Origin: Rhodospirillales bacterium
GTDB lineage: Bacteria; Pseudomonadota; Alphaproteobacteria; Rhodospirillales; Shumkoniaceae
DNA length: 64,000 nt
Assembly: GCA_018432935.1 (NCBI GenBank)
Contig: JAHDSF010000020.1
Span: forward strand, 62,001 to 126,000
Direction of reading: 5' to 3'
The position numbers and the translations under genes are program-made. The notes under the pieces are model-generated. The model had not been told where the DNA came from, ran no database searches, and saw only the letters and a list, made by a program, of their open reading frames with translations. Every line of letters starts with the position of its first letter. The first letter of the stretch is position 1. Below are positions 53,410 through 61,953 of the stretch, piece by piece.

Positions 53410-55263
53410 TCAGCTCGTCTTCCCCTCGACTACGACCCGCTCACGCGGGAGGCAAAGCCGCGCCGTGGTGCCGATACCTTTCGTGCTTTCGATCTGCAGA
53501 CTGCCGCCATGCATCTCCACCAGTTCCTTGGCGATCGGAAGCCCAAGCCCAGCGCCCTCCTGGCGCAGGTGCTTGGTGCGGTCGACCTGGGCGAAACGCT
53601 CCAGCGCGACGGGAATCTCCTCGGCGTTCATGCCGATCCCGGTGTCCTTCACGGCAATCTCGATACCGCCTGACGGCGTCGGCACCGTCTCCACCAAAAC
53701 CGAGCCTCCGGGAAGCGTGAACTTGATCGCGTTGACCAGGATGTTGAGCAACGCCTGCTTGAGGCGGAGTGGATCGACGCAGACGTGCGGCAACCCGTCC
53801 AATCCGTCACGGCGCACCACCAGTTTCAGATCCTTTTCCTTGGCGCGCTCCTGCACGAAGCGGACGGCACTTTCCAGGATCGCCGTCAAGGGAACGCGTT
53901 CCTCCTCAAGCGCCAGTCGCCCGGCCTCGATTCTCGCGAGGTCCAGGATATCGCTGATCAGGTTCAACAAGTGCTCCGCCGACTCGCGGATATCGCAGAG
54001 GTATTCCCGCTGTTTGGGAGAGGCCAGCGGACCGGCGACGTTCGCCAGCATGAGCTCGGCAAACCCCATGATCGCGTTGAGGGGTGTCCTCAGCTCGTGG
54101 CTCATCGTCGCAAGGAAGTCGCTTTTGGCACGCCCCGCGTCGACGGCGCGGTCGTGAGCCTCCGCCAGCTCCCGCTGACGGGTCTGAAGCTCGTCGGCCA
54201 TGGTGTTGAAGGCGAACGACAGCTCCCCCACCTCGTCGCCGCCTCCCGCAGTGGCAACCCGCACCGACAGGTCTCCTTGCGCGAACTTCGAAACCGCCGT
54301 GCGGAGCCGCGAGATGGGACGGCTGATGAGGTGGTGGGCCGCGACACTGGCAATCAGCCATGCGAACACCGCGGTGATGGTGATGCCGGCCAGCCCGAAC
54401 ACAAGATCGCGGCGGGCGCCAGCATCGATCGCGCTTCTGCTCCGGCCGGCAATGACGCTCACGCTTCCACGCTGTGATCCACCGAGTGGGGTAAATGCGA
54501 GCAAGCCCTCGGACCCGCTCGGCAACTGTCCCTCAAGAATGCCGCTGGAACGCTGCTCAGATATCGGGATCTCAGCCGATATCGGGGCGTCGCGGCCGAC
54601 GAACCCATGGTCCGGCCTTGCCGCCAAGACCTGCCCAGACTGGTCCAGCAGCATCACCTCGATGCCTGCGGGCAGACTGATCTGCAAAAGCTCCTGGCTC
54701 AGCCATTCCAGGTCGAGAGCGGCGTTGATGGCGCCGATCACCGTGCCGTCGGAGGCGCGAACCGGATAGGCGAGGTGGATGGACCGCCGGCCGCTCCCGC
54801 GCCCGACGGCGAAGTCTCCGACCGCGAAGTCTCGGGACGCCATCACCCGCTTGAACCAACTGCGGTCGGCGACGCTGATGCCCGGTGGCACCGCGAGCCC
54901 GGGACAAACGACGAGACCTTTGGCGTCGACCACGCCTAGGTACGCGTAGCGCGGATTGCCCTTCAGCACTTCCCCCATTACCCGCGCGCATCGCTGGTTG
55001 TCCTCGGGAAACTGTCGCACGGCGGGAAGCGAAACAAGAGCGGCGAGCAAGTGGTGCGCCTGCCCCAACAGCACACCGTTCTGGTTGGCCAACTCCCGTG
55101 CCGCTTCCAGCAACCCCTCGCCCGCCCGCGCGCGGTCTTCCTGAACGCGGTAGTAGACCACGCCCCCGAGAGCCAGGAACGCAGGGAGGACAGCGACCAG
55201 AATGAGAGCCGGCACGCGAAAGGACAGCCTGCTTGTCAGTCTTCTGCCCACCACCTGACCCAT
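53410..55263 (-). CDS. Membrane sensor histidine kinase with dCache-like sensor and HAMP
   Basis: 617-residue kinase. A first span is at about 18-37 (ALILVAVLPAFLALGGVVYY) and a periplasmic Cache domain runs to about 285. A second span (FGLAGITITAVFAWLIASVAA) and HAMP (about 310-365, ISRPISRLRTAV) lead to HisKA with ATMSHELRTPLNAIMG and a HATPase with NILVNAIKF, KDTGIGM and EGAGLGLPIAKELV. All catalytic boxes are intact. No response regulator is beside it, so it is an orphan kinase within this window. Start ATG 55263 is the longest choice. It lies just outside the repeat-bracketed island. Confidence 0.92.
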   Translation of the reverse strand: MGQVVGRRLTSRLSFRVPALILVAVLPAFLALGGVVYYRVQEDRARAGEGLLEAARELANQNGVLLGQAHHLLAALVSLPAVRQFPEDNQRCARVMGEVLKGNPRYAYLGVVDAKGLVVCPGLAVPPGISVADRSWFKRVMASRDFAVGDFAVGRGSGRRSIHLAYPVRASDGTVIGAINAALDLEWLSQELLQISLPAGIEVMLLDQSGQVLAARPDHGFVGRDAPISAEIPISEQRSSGILEGQLPSGSEGLLAFTPLGGSQRGSVSVIAGRSRSAIDAGARRDLVFGLAGITITAVFAWLIASVAAHHLISRPISRLRTAVSKFAQGDLSVRVATAGGGDEVGELSFAFNTMADELQTRQRELAEAHDRAVDAGRAKSDFLATMSHELRTPLNAIMGFAELMLANVAGPLASPKQREYLCDIRESAEHLLNLISDILDLARIEAGRLALEEERVPLTAILESAVRFVQERAKEKDLKLVVRRDGLDGLPHVCVDPLRLKQALLNILVNAIKFTLPGGSVLVETVPTPSGGIEIAVKDTGIGMNAEEIPVALERFAQVDRTKHLRQEGAGLGLPIAKELVEMHGGSLQIESTKGIGTTARLCLPRERVVVEGKTS

Positions 55264-55577
55264 GCCAGTGCACGACCCAGGTACACGTGGTCGTCAGCCC
55301 CGCAGTCCGCCAGTGCGACGGCCCCGGCAAGCCGCACGGGGGCGCGCTTCCGGATCAGTCGTGAACCACGGCCTGGCAAGACCTCCCTCGCCGGGGATCC
55401 ACATCAAGGATTTCGCGCCGCTTTTCGAAGTGGTTCCGGGCCGGCCCGCGGGTCCGCATCCCCCGTCCCGCAATCACCAGATCCCGGGCAGCAGCCGGTA
55501 GCCGGTGGCCTTGGCGTAATCCTCGTAGCCATCCAAAAACCCCTCGTCTTCGCAACGCTGGCCGCTACTATGCCGGC
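55264..55577. other. 314-base intergenic region, nothing recognised
   Basis: Divergent spacer between the orphan kinase and the DOMON-like gene. I see no tRNA, terminator or convincing promoter pair. Confidence 0.5.
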
Positions 55578-56129
55578 ATGCGCGTGGAGCTGAAGCGACA
55601 TCCGGAGACGGCTTGCGCCGCAGTCGAGCGGCTGGAGGCGGAGATCTCGCGTCCCCTGCCTGGCCGGCTGGCGGTGCGCTGGCTGGCCAGCGGCCGCCTG
55701 GGCGGGCTGCGGCTGCCCGCGGCGGCGGCACCCGCCCGGGCCGACGGACTGTGGCGGCACACCTGTTTCGAGGCCTTCGTCCGCGCTCCGCGAGGCGCGG
55801 GCTACCACGAGCTCAACTTCGCCCCCTCGGCCCAATGGGCGGCCTACAGCTTCGACGGCTACCGCGACGGGATGCGCGCCGCCGAGTTGGTCTCCCCGCC
55901 GCGAATCGAGACGGAGGGGACGGACGGCGCCCTTGCCCTGCGGGTATCGCTGGACCTCGGCGGGCTGCCGGAGCTGGCATGCGCGGCGACGTGGCGGCTG
56001 GCCCTCTCGGCGGTGATCGAGGAGGACGGCGGCCGCCTCTCGTACTGGGCCCTCGCCCACCCGCCGGGAAAGCCGGACTTCCACCACCCGGCCGGCTTCG
56101 TACTCGAACTCCGAGAGGCTTCGCCATGA
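55578..56129 (+). CDS. DOMON-like domain protein
   Basis: 183-residue protein without signal peptide. The beta-sandwich blocks are LWRHTCFEAFVRAPRGAGYHELNFAP, SAQWAAYSFDGYRDGM and SYWALAHPPGKPDFHHPAGF. This matches the alphaproteobacterial DOMON-like domain family, function unknown, which is typically encoded directly before a DUF1343 gene. The stop overlaps that gene's start (ATGA). Confidence 0.82.
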   Translation: MRVELKRHPETACAAVERLEAEISRPLPGRLAVRWLASGRLGGLRLPAAAAPARADGLWRHTCFEAFVRAPRGAGYHELNFAPSAQWAAYSFDGYRDGMRAAELVSPPRIETEGTDGALALRVSLDLGGLPELACAATWRLALSAVIEEDGGRLSYWALAHPPGKPDFHHPAGFVLELREASP

Positions 56130-57331
56130 CCCTGTTCGGCCTCGACCGCCTGCTCGCCGAGCCCGGGCTGCGGGCGCCGCTGAAAGGACGGCGGGTCGCG
56201 CTTCTGGGCAATCCTGCCTCGGTGACGCGGGATCTGGTCCATGGTCTCGATGCGCTGTCCGCCTGCCCCGAGATCCGGCTGACCGCCGCTTTCGGGCCGC
56301 AGCACGGGCTGCGCGGCGACAAGCAGGACAACATGATCGAGTCCCCGGACTATACCGACCCGGCGCTCGGCATTCCGGTGTTCAGCCTGTATGGCGAGGT
56401 CCGCCGACCGACCGCCGCCATGATGGACACCTTCGACGTGCTGCTGGTCGACCTCCAGGGCCTGGGCTGCCGCATTTACACCTTCATCACCACGCTACGC
56501 TACGTGCTGGAGGAGGCGGCGCGCCACGGCAAGGCGGTGTGGGTGCTCGACGTCCCCAACCCGCTCGGCCGGCCGGTCGAGGGGCTGCGCCTGCGCCCGG
56601 ACTGGGAAAGCTTCGTCGGCGCCGGACCGATGCCGATGCGCCACGGGCTGACCCTGGGCGAGCTGGGAACGTGGTTCATGGCCCAGCATCGGCTCGACGT
56701 CGATTACCGCGTCGTCGAGATGCGGGGATGGGAGCCCGAGGCCGCGCCCGGCTTCGGCTGGCCGCTGGCCGAGCGGGTGTGGGTCAACCCCAGCCCCAAC
56801 GCGCCGAACCTGTGGATGGCGCGCTGCTATCCGGGGACGGTGATGCTCGAGGGCACCACGCTCTCCGAAGGCCGCGGCACGACGCGGCCGCTCGAGCTGT
56901 TCGGCGCCCCCGACATCGACGCTCCAGCCGTCCTGCGCGAGATGCGGGCGCTGGCGCCGCAGTGGCTGCGCGGCTGCCTGCTGCGCCCTTGCTGGTTCGA
57001 GCCGACGTTCCACAAGCATGCGGGCAGGCTGTGCAGCGGCATCCAGGTCCACGCCGAAGGACCCGCCTACGACCATGCGGCGTTCAGGCCGTGGCGGCTG
57101 CAGACGCTGGCGTTCAAGGCGATCCGCCGCCTCTGCCCGGACTACGCGCTGTGGCGCGACTTCCCTTACGAGTATGAGACCGGCCGGCTGGCCATCGACC
57201 TCATCAACGGCGGCCCTGGGCTGCGCCAATGGGTCGACGATCCGGCCGCCGCCCCTGGCGACCTCGACGCGCTCGCCGACGCGGACGAGCGATCGTGGCT
57301 GGAGGAACGCCGGCCGTTCCTGCGCTACTGA
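56126..57331 (+). CDS. DUF1343 protein (NamZ-type exo-N-acetylmuramidase family)
   Basis: 401-residue protein. Family blocks are VALLGNPASVTRDLVHGLD, FGPQHGLRGDKQDNM, PVFSLYGEVRRPT, LLVDLQGLGCRIYTFITTL and NPLGRPVEGLRL, and it ends with LRY. Members (GH171, NamZ) remove terminal N-acetylmuramic acid from peptidoglycan fragments. No signal peptide is visible, so a cytosolic muropeptide-recycling role is more likely. It overlaps the DOMON-like gene at its start and the convergent hydrolase by 7 bases at its end. Confidence 0.88.
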   Translation: MTLFGLDRLLAEPGLRAPLKGRRVALLGNPASVTRDLVHGLDALSACPEIRLTAAFGPQHGLRGDKQDNMIESPDYTDPALGIPVFSLYGEVRRPTAAMMDTFDVLLVDLQGLGCRIYTFITTLRYVLEEAARHGKAVWVLDVPNPLGRPVEGLRLRPDWESFVGAGPMPMRHGLTLGELGTWFMAQHRLDVDYRVVEMRGWEPEAAPGFGWPLAERVWVNPSPNAPNLWMARCYPGTVMLEGTTLSEGRGTTRPLELFGAPDIDAPAVLREMRALAPQWLRGCLLRPCWFEPTFHKHAGRLCSGIQVHAEGPAYDHAAFRPWRLQTLAFKAIRRLCPDYALWRDFPYEYETGRLAIDLINGGPGLRQWVDDPAAAPGDLDALADADERSWLEERRPFLRY

Positions 57332-58503
57332 CCGGCCGACGCCCCGAGCACCTCGGCCATCACCTGCATCTGCCACTCGAAATACGGGTTCCAGGTGAGG
57401 CGGGCGTGGATCTTGCCCTCCTCCTGGTAGTCCCAGTCCGCAAACCAGACCGGCGCCCCTTGCTGGCACGCCTCGAATGCCGTCGGGTCGGAGCCGTTCC
57501 AGCAGATTGGCAGGCTGCCGTTGGCGCCGTAGAGCGGATTATCGGGCGAGAACAGCGGCGCCATGTGGGAGAACTGGCTGATGCGGTGCTCGGGCAGCGC
57601 GTCCGGCCGAGCCAGAATGCGCGGATCGCCCCGGGCCGCCTCCGGCGGCGTGCCGTACCACACCAGCCTGCTGCCGGGATGGCCGAACCGGGTCCGGAAG
57701 GCGTCCACCAGATAGTCGGTGTCGAGCACCGAATCGTGCTCGGCCACGACCATCAGCACCGGCCGCTCGAAGGGCCGGTCTTCGAGGTTCCGGCGCGCTG
57801 CGACGCTGCTGTGATAGAGCTGGGCGAAGCCGTTGGTAGGCACATTCATGTAGCGCACCGCATTCTGCCGCGGGCCGTCCGACCCCATCACCCAGGGCCG
57901 CGCCCAGGCGAACAGCGGCGCCAGCCAGTCAAAGAGCTCGTTCGAGCGGAACGCGGGCGAGATCAGCACCAGCCCGGCGACGTCGGGGTGGTCGTAGGCG
58001 TAGTTGAGGGCCAGGTTGGCGCCTGTGGAGAACCCGGCGACGTAGATCCGGGGGACCTCCCGGCGCAGGATTGCGGCCTGCTCTTCGACCACCCGGCGCC
58101 AGTCGTCGAGCCGAACATCGAGCAGGTCCTCCGGCCGCGTTCCGTGGCCGGGCAGCAGGACGCTCCGTGCCAGGAAGCCCTGGGCAGCCAGCTTCGGCCC
58201 CAGGTCATGGAACGACCACGGCGAGTCGCCGAGACCGTGCACGAGCAGGATGCCGCGCTCGGGCGGACCTTCCGGCCGCCATTCCTGGGGAGAGTTCCAT
58301 GCCGTCTCCGCGGCCCGGTCGACGCCCTGGTAGGCACGGCGGCTCTCGACCCAGGCGACGGCGTCGCGCCGGTAGGCGGCGAAGCTGTCCTGGCCCAACG
58401 GCATCCCCGGGCCGGGCGCGTCGGCGCAGCAAGCCGATGCGGCGGCGACGAGAAGAAGGCCGAGGCTCAGGCAGATCTTGGGATGGCGGCTCCCGCCCTG
58501 CAT
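57325..58503 (-). CDS. Exported alpha/beta hydrolase (serine esterase/lipase-like)
   Basis: 392-residue protein. The signal sequence ends AAASACC, either a loose lipobox or a normal cleavage site. The hydrolase core has ILLVHGLGDSPWSFHDLGP (oxyanion HG), PGHGTRPEDLL, nucleophile VAGFSTGANLAL (GFSTG), Asp in VVAEHDSVLDTDYL and a late His in ISQFSHMAPLF. The type is similar to carboxylesterase/monoacylglycerol-lipase enzymes; the substrate is unknown. AGGA precedes ATG 58503. It lies 29 bases behind the ABC permease gene and may belong to that transcript. Confidence 0.85.
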   Translation of the reverse strand: MQGGSRHPKICLSLGLLLVAAASACCADAPGPGMPLGQDSFAAYRRDAVAWVESRRAYQGVDRAAETAWNSPQEWRPEGPPERGILLVHGLGDSPWSFHDLGPKLAAQGFLARSVLLPGHGTRPEDLLDVRLDDWRRVVEEQAAILRREVPRIYVAGFSTGANLALNYAYDHPDVAGLVLISPAFRSNELFDWLAPLFAWARPWVMGSDGPRQNAVRYMNVPTNGFAQLYHSSVAARRNLEDRPFERPVLMVVAEHDSVLDTDYLVDAFRTRFGHPGSRLVWYGTPPEAARGDPRILARPDALPEHRISQFSHMAPLFSPDNPLYGANGSLPICWNGSDPTAFEACQQGAPVWFADWDYQEEGKIHARLTWNPYFEWQMQVMAEVLGASAGQ

Positions 58504-58532
58504 TTTTCCTGTGCAGGCCGGCGCCGCCAACC

Positions 58533-59405
58533 TCACGAGGTCAACGCACCGGCCGTCATGCCCTGCACCATGTACTTCTGCAGGAAGATGAAGGCGAGGA
58601 CGAGCGGAAGGCTGGCGAGCGCCGAGAACGCCATCATCGTGTTCCAGTCGGTCACGAACTCGGCGAGCAGGCTGTAGATCGCCATCGTCAGCACCCGGTT
58701 GGCCCACGATTCGATCAGCACCACCGCGAACAGGAACTCGTTCCAGGCGAGCAGGAAGGTGTACAGCCCGGCACCGATGAACGCGGGCCACGACAGCGGC
58801 ACCAAGGTGCGGAAGATCGCGCCGATCCGGGTGCACCCGTCGACCATGGCCGCCTCCTCGATGTCCCTCGGGATATTGAGGAAGTAGCTCCTCAGCATGA
58901 GGATGCAGAACGGTAGCGTGAAGGTCAGGTAGACGATGACCAGGGCGACCAGGGTATCGTAGAGCCCGAGCGAGATGAAGATCCGGAAGTACGGTATGCA
59001 CAGCAGCACGAGCGGAAACATCTGCGTCGTGATGAGGAACATCAGGACCGTGCGATGGCCGATGAACTTGAACCGGGCCAGCGCGTACGCCGCCATCGCG
59101 CCGAGAAACAGCGACATCACGGTGACCGCCAGAGAGACCGAGACCGAGTTGACGAAGACGCGCAGATACCGCGGCGAGGTCAGGATCTTCTCGTAGGCCT
59201 CCAGCGTGAAGATCTGCGGGATCCAGTCCGGCGGCATCTTCATGACCTCGACGTTCGGTCTTACCGAAACGCTGAACATCCAGGCCAGCGGAAAGCACAT
59301 GACGATGATGGCAAGGATCAGGAGCGTGTAGGCGGAGGCATTGAACAACCGCCGGCGCCCGATCAAACCGAGTCCCGATCCTAGAGCCGGTGCAGCCGCA
59401 CTCAT
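58533..59405 (-). CDS. Sugar ABC transporter permease, MalG-like
   Basis: 290-residue inner-membrane protein with six spans and the EAA loop DIEEAAMVDGCTRIGAIFRT near residue 198. GGGGAAAG precedes ATG 59405. It is 14 bases after the first permease gene. With that protein it forms the channel of a carbohydrate importer. Confidence 0.92.
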   Translation of the reverse strand: MSAAAPALGSGLGLIGRRRLFNASAYTLLILAIIVMCFPLAWMFSVSVRPNVEVMKMPPDWIPQIFTLEAYEKILTSPRYLRVFVNSVSVSLAVTVMSLFLGAMAAYALARFKFIGHRTVLMFLITTQMFPLVLLCIPYFRIFISLGLYDTLVALVIVYLTFTLPFCILMLRSYFLNIPRDIEEAAMVDGCTRIGAIFRTLVPLSWPAFIGAGLYTFLLAWNEFLFAVVLIESWANRVLTMAIYSLLAEFVTDWNTMMAFSALASLPLVLAFIFLQKYMVQGMTAGALTS

Positions 59406-59419
59406 GACTTTCCCCTGAA

Positions 59420-60382
59420 CTACTGATCCTTGCTCATCGAGCGCTTCACGTAGATGGCGCTGACGATGAACAGGATGATGAACATGACCATGGCTTCGGC
59501 CGAGGCATACCCGAACCTCAGCTTCTGGAAGCCGTCGAAGTAGATCGCGGTCGCCAGCACCTCGGACGAATGCGACGGTCCGCCGCCGGTCATCACGAAC
59601 ACGGGATCGAAGGCCCGGAAGGTCCAGATCGAGTCGAGGAGCACGACGGTGGTGATGACGCTGCGAAGCTGCGGCAGGGTGATGTAGCGGAACTCCTCCC
59701 ACATCGTGGCGCCGTCGATCTTGGCCGCCTCGTAGAGCTGTTGCGGCACCGCCTGCAGACCGGCAAGCAGCATCACCATGAAGAACGGGAAGGCGCGCCA
59801 CACGTTCATCGCCGTCACCGACGCCAGCGAGGTCGACGAGTTGCCGAGCCAGGCGACGTTGAACGATGCGTCGACGATGCCCAGGGTGGCGAGAACGCTG
59901 TTGAACACGCCGAAGGGCGCCAGCATCAGGACCCAGATCATGCCGGCCACGGTCGGAGCCAGCAGCCACGGGACGATCAGGATGCCGCGCGCGACGGTCC
60001 GGAAAAGATGGTTGATCCTGGCATTGAGCAGCAGCGCCAGCGCCAACCCGATGACGAGGTGAAGGAAGACGCTGCCGGCCGTGAAGATCACCGTGTTCAA
60101 GAGGCTGTGCCAGAACAGGCCGTCTTCAAGCAGGGCCGTGTAGTTGCCGAGCCCGACCCAGACCTCGCGCGTCAGGTTGCTGTCGTACAGGCTGAGACGC
60201 AGCACCTCGATGAACGGGTAGATCATCAGCGCCCCGAGGATGAAAAGCGGAGCCCCGAGGAACGAATAGGCAAGGATCTCCTGCCGATAGCTACGCCCGG
60301 ACAGGGACGAGAGCCAGGATTCGCGAGGGTGGGTCGACCCGCCCCGAGGGGCGGGTCGACCGGTGGTTTCACCAACGGACAT
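59420..60382 (-). CDS. Sugar ABC transporter permease, MalF-like
   Basis: 320-residue inner-membrane protein with six spans (first ILAYSFLGAPLFILGALMIY) and EAA-type loop LYEAAKIDGATMWEEFRYI. The first 35 residues form an unusual polar extension encoded partly by a perfect inverted repeat (60332-60361). The start is 10 bases after the binding-protein stop. No ATPase gene follows in this operon. Confidence 0.9.
   Translation of the reverse strand: MSVGETTGRPAPRGGSTHPRESWLSSLSGRSYRQEILAYSFLGAPLFILGALMIYPFIEVLRLSLYDSNLTREVWVGLGNYTALLEDGLFWHSLLNTVIFTAGSVFLHLVIGLALALLLNARINHLFRTVARGILIVPWLLAPTVAGMIWVLMLAPFGVFNSVLATLGIVDASFNVAWLGNSSTSLASVTAMNVWRAFPFFMVMLLAGLQAVPQQLYEAAKIDGATMWEEFRYITLPQLRSVITTVVLLDSIWTFRAFDPVFVMTGGGPSHSSEVLATAIYFDGFQKLRFGYASAEAMVMFIILFIVSAIYVKRSMSKDQ
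60332..60361. repeat. Perfect 14-bp inverted repeat inside the permease 5' coding region
   Basis: GGTCGACCCGCCCC and GGGGCGGGTCGACC flank GA, covering about codons 8-17 of the permease. In RNA this forms a very stable hairpin just after the start codon, likely reducing permease translation relative to the binding protein. It could also be an inserted palindromic element. Confidence 0.8.
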
Positions 60383-60392
60383 TTCGTTTCCG

Positions 60393-61667
60393 CTACTTGG
60401 CAGCGGCGAAGATCTTGTTCCACCCGGCAGCCGCGTCGTCGAGCGCCTGCTTGGCAGACTTCTTCCCCTGCACCGCATTCTGGACTTCCGTCGTGATGAT
60501 CTTGTTCATCTCGACGGCATTCGGCATCACCAGGAACGGGGACTCGGAGTTCGGCAGGGCCATCTGTTCGGTGAAGGCCCGGAACAGCTTCCGCTCCTTG
60601 AACCAGTCCTGGTTGGCGACGTCGAGGCGCGACGGGAAGCCGCCGGAGCCCTTCGCCCACATCTCGGAGCCCTTCGGGCTCGACACCCAGCGCACGAACT
60701 TCCAGGCAGCTTCCTTGTCCTGCGCCTGGGTAGTCACCGTGTTCAGGGAGCCGCGCACGATCGAGCCGGTGGTCGCGCCCTTGGGCAGCACCGCGACGTC
60801 ATACTCGAGGTTCGGATTCAGGCCCTTCTGGATGGCTACGCCCCACGGACCCTCGAACATCATCGCCACGTTGCCGGAGGCGAAGTTGGCGCGCTTCTCC
60901 TTCTCGCCGTTCGACAGCACGCCCGGAACCGAGATCTTCAGGTCGTTGATGCGCTTGACGTATTCCTCGATGGCCTTGACGCCTTCGGGGCTGTTGAAGA
61001 CGGCCTTGTTGGTGTTGCCATCGATCAGCTTGGCGCCGGCCTGCAGCAGCAGCGGATAGATGTCGTAGGTCGCGTTGGTCGGCGGCTCGACGGCGAGCGT
61101 GCCGGTCACCGCGAACTGCTTCTGCTCGGGCTTGGTCAGCTTCTGCGCCATCTGGTCGAACTCGGCCCAGGTCTTGGGCGCGCTCGACAGACCAGCCGCC
61201 TTGAACAGAGCGGTGTTGTAGTACAGCGCGATGACGCCCGACTCGAGCGGCAGGTAGTACTGCTTGCCCCGCCACTTGGTATGGAAGCTCTTGCCGATGT
61301 TGCCCATGTAGCTCGGCTCTTCCTTGGCGAGCCACGGATCGAGGGGCACCAGCATGCCGAGATCGGCGAACTCGGCCACCCAGTCCACCTGCACCAGCAG
61401 GACGTCGGGCAGCTTCTTCGCCTGGTACTGGATGATTGCCTTGTCGTGGAAGCCCTGGAACGGCGAGTCGACGAGTTCGAGCGTGACGCCGGGGTTGTCC
61501 TTCTCGAACGCGGCCTTGAACTCGTTCATGAATTTCTCGCCGACCTCAGTGGTCTTCCACTGCGACCAACGAACGGTCGCGGCGTCAGCCACGGCCGGAA
61601 GGGCGATGGCCGCCGCAAGCGACAACGCGGCGAGGTTCAGGGCAGAAAATCTCGAGGCGATTCTCAT
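60393..61667 (-). CDS. Sugar ABC transporter periplasmic binding protein
   Basis: 424-residue exported binding protein of the family 1 type. The signal peptide covers about 1-29 (LSLAAAIALPAVADA). The mature part has VRWSQWKTTEVGEKFMNEF, VLLVQVDWVAEFADLGML and LPLESGVIALYYNTALF. AGGAGG precedes ATG 61667. First gene of the operon SBP-permease-permease(-hydrolase). The ligand is a sugar or oligosaccharide; nothing narrows it further. Confidence 0.92.
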   Translation of the reverse strand: MRIASRFSALNLAALSLAAAIALPAVADAATVRWSQWKTTEVGEKFMNEFKAAFEKDNPGVTLELVDSPFQGFHDKAIIQYQAKKLPDVLLVQVDWVAEFADLGMLVPLDPWLAKEEPSYMGNIGKSFHTKWRGKQYYLPLESGVIALYYNTALFKAAGLSSAPKTWAEFDQMAQKLTKPEQKQFAVTGTLAVEPPTNATYDIYPLLLQAGAKLIDGNTNKAVFNSPEGVKAIEEYVKRINDLKISVPGVLSNGEKEKRANFASGNVAMMFEGPWGVAIQKGLNPNLEYDVAVLPKGATTGSIVRGSLNTVTTQAQDKEAAWKFVRWVSSPKGSEMWAKGSGGFPSRLDVANQDWFKERKLFRAFTEQMALPNSESPFLVMPNAVEMNKIITTEVQNAVQGKKSAKQALDDAAAGWNKIFAAAK

Positions 61668-61792
61668 TGTAGATTTCCTCCTTCGACTTGTTCATCACAT
61701 ACAGGGCGCCGGATCTGCCGTCCGTTCGCGATCCTGTCAGTCCATACGCGCAGAGCCTTGGTCAGAGCCTACGAAACCCGGAGGACAGATAA

Positions 61793-61817
61793 TTGCCGCC
61801 CTGGGGACTTTCGGCAA
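61793..61817 (-). promoter_or_regulatory. Inverted repeat upstream of the sugar ABC operon
   Basis: TTGCCG (61793-61798) and CGGCAA (61812-61817) are separated by 13 bases, about 125 bases before the binding-protein start. It lies in a 286-base gap shared with the GlxA-type regulator gene. Possible operator; the bound protein is unknown. Confidence 0.25.
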
Positions 61818-61953
61818 CAAATTTTCTGACAAAATCCAGGCCCGCGATCTTGCGCATACCCCGATTCAACCCGGGGCTGCGCCGTAAAACCTTGATAACC
61901 CGTGCATATTTCAGCATGCCCACAGAATCCGGTGATCCGAAGGGTATGTTCTT

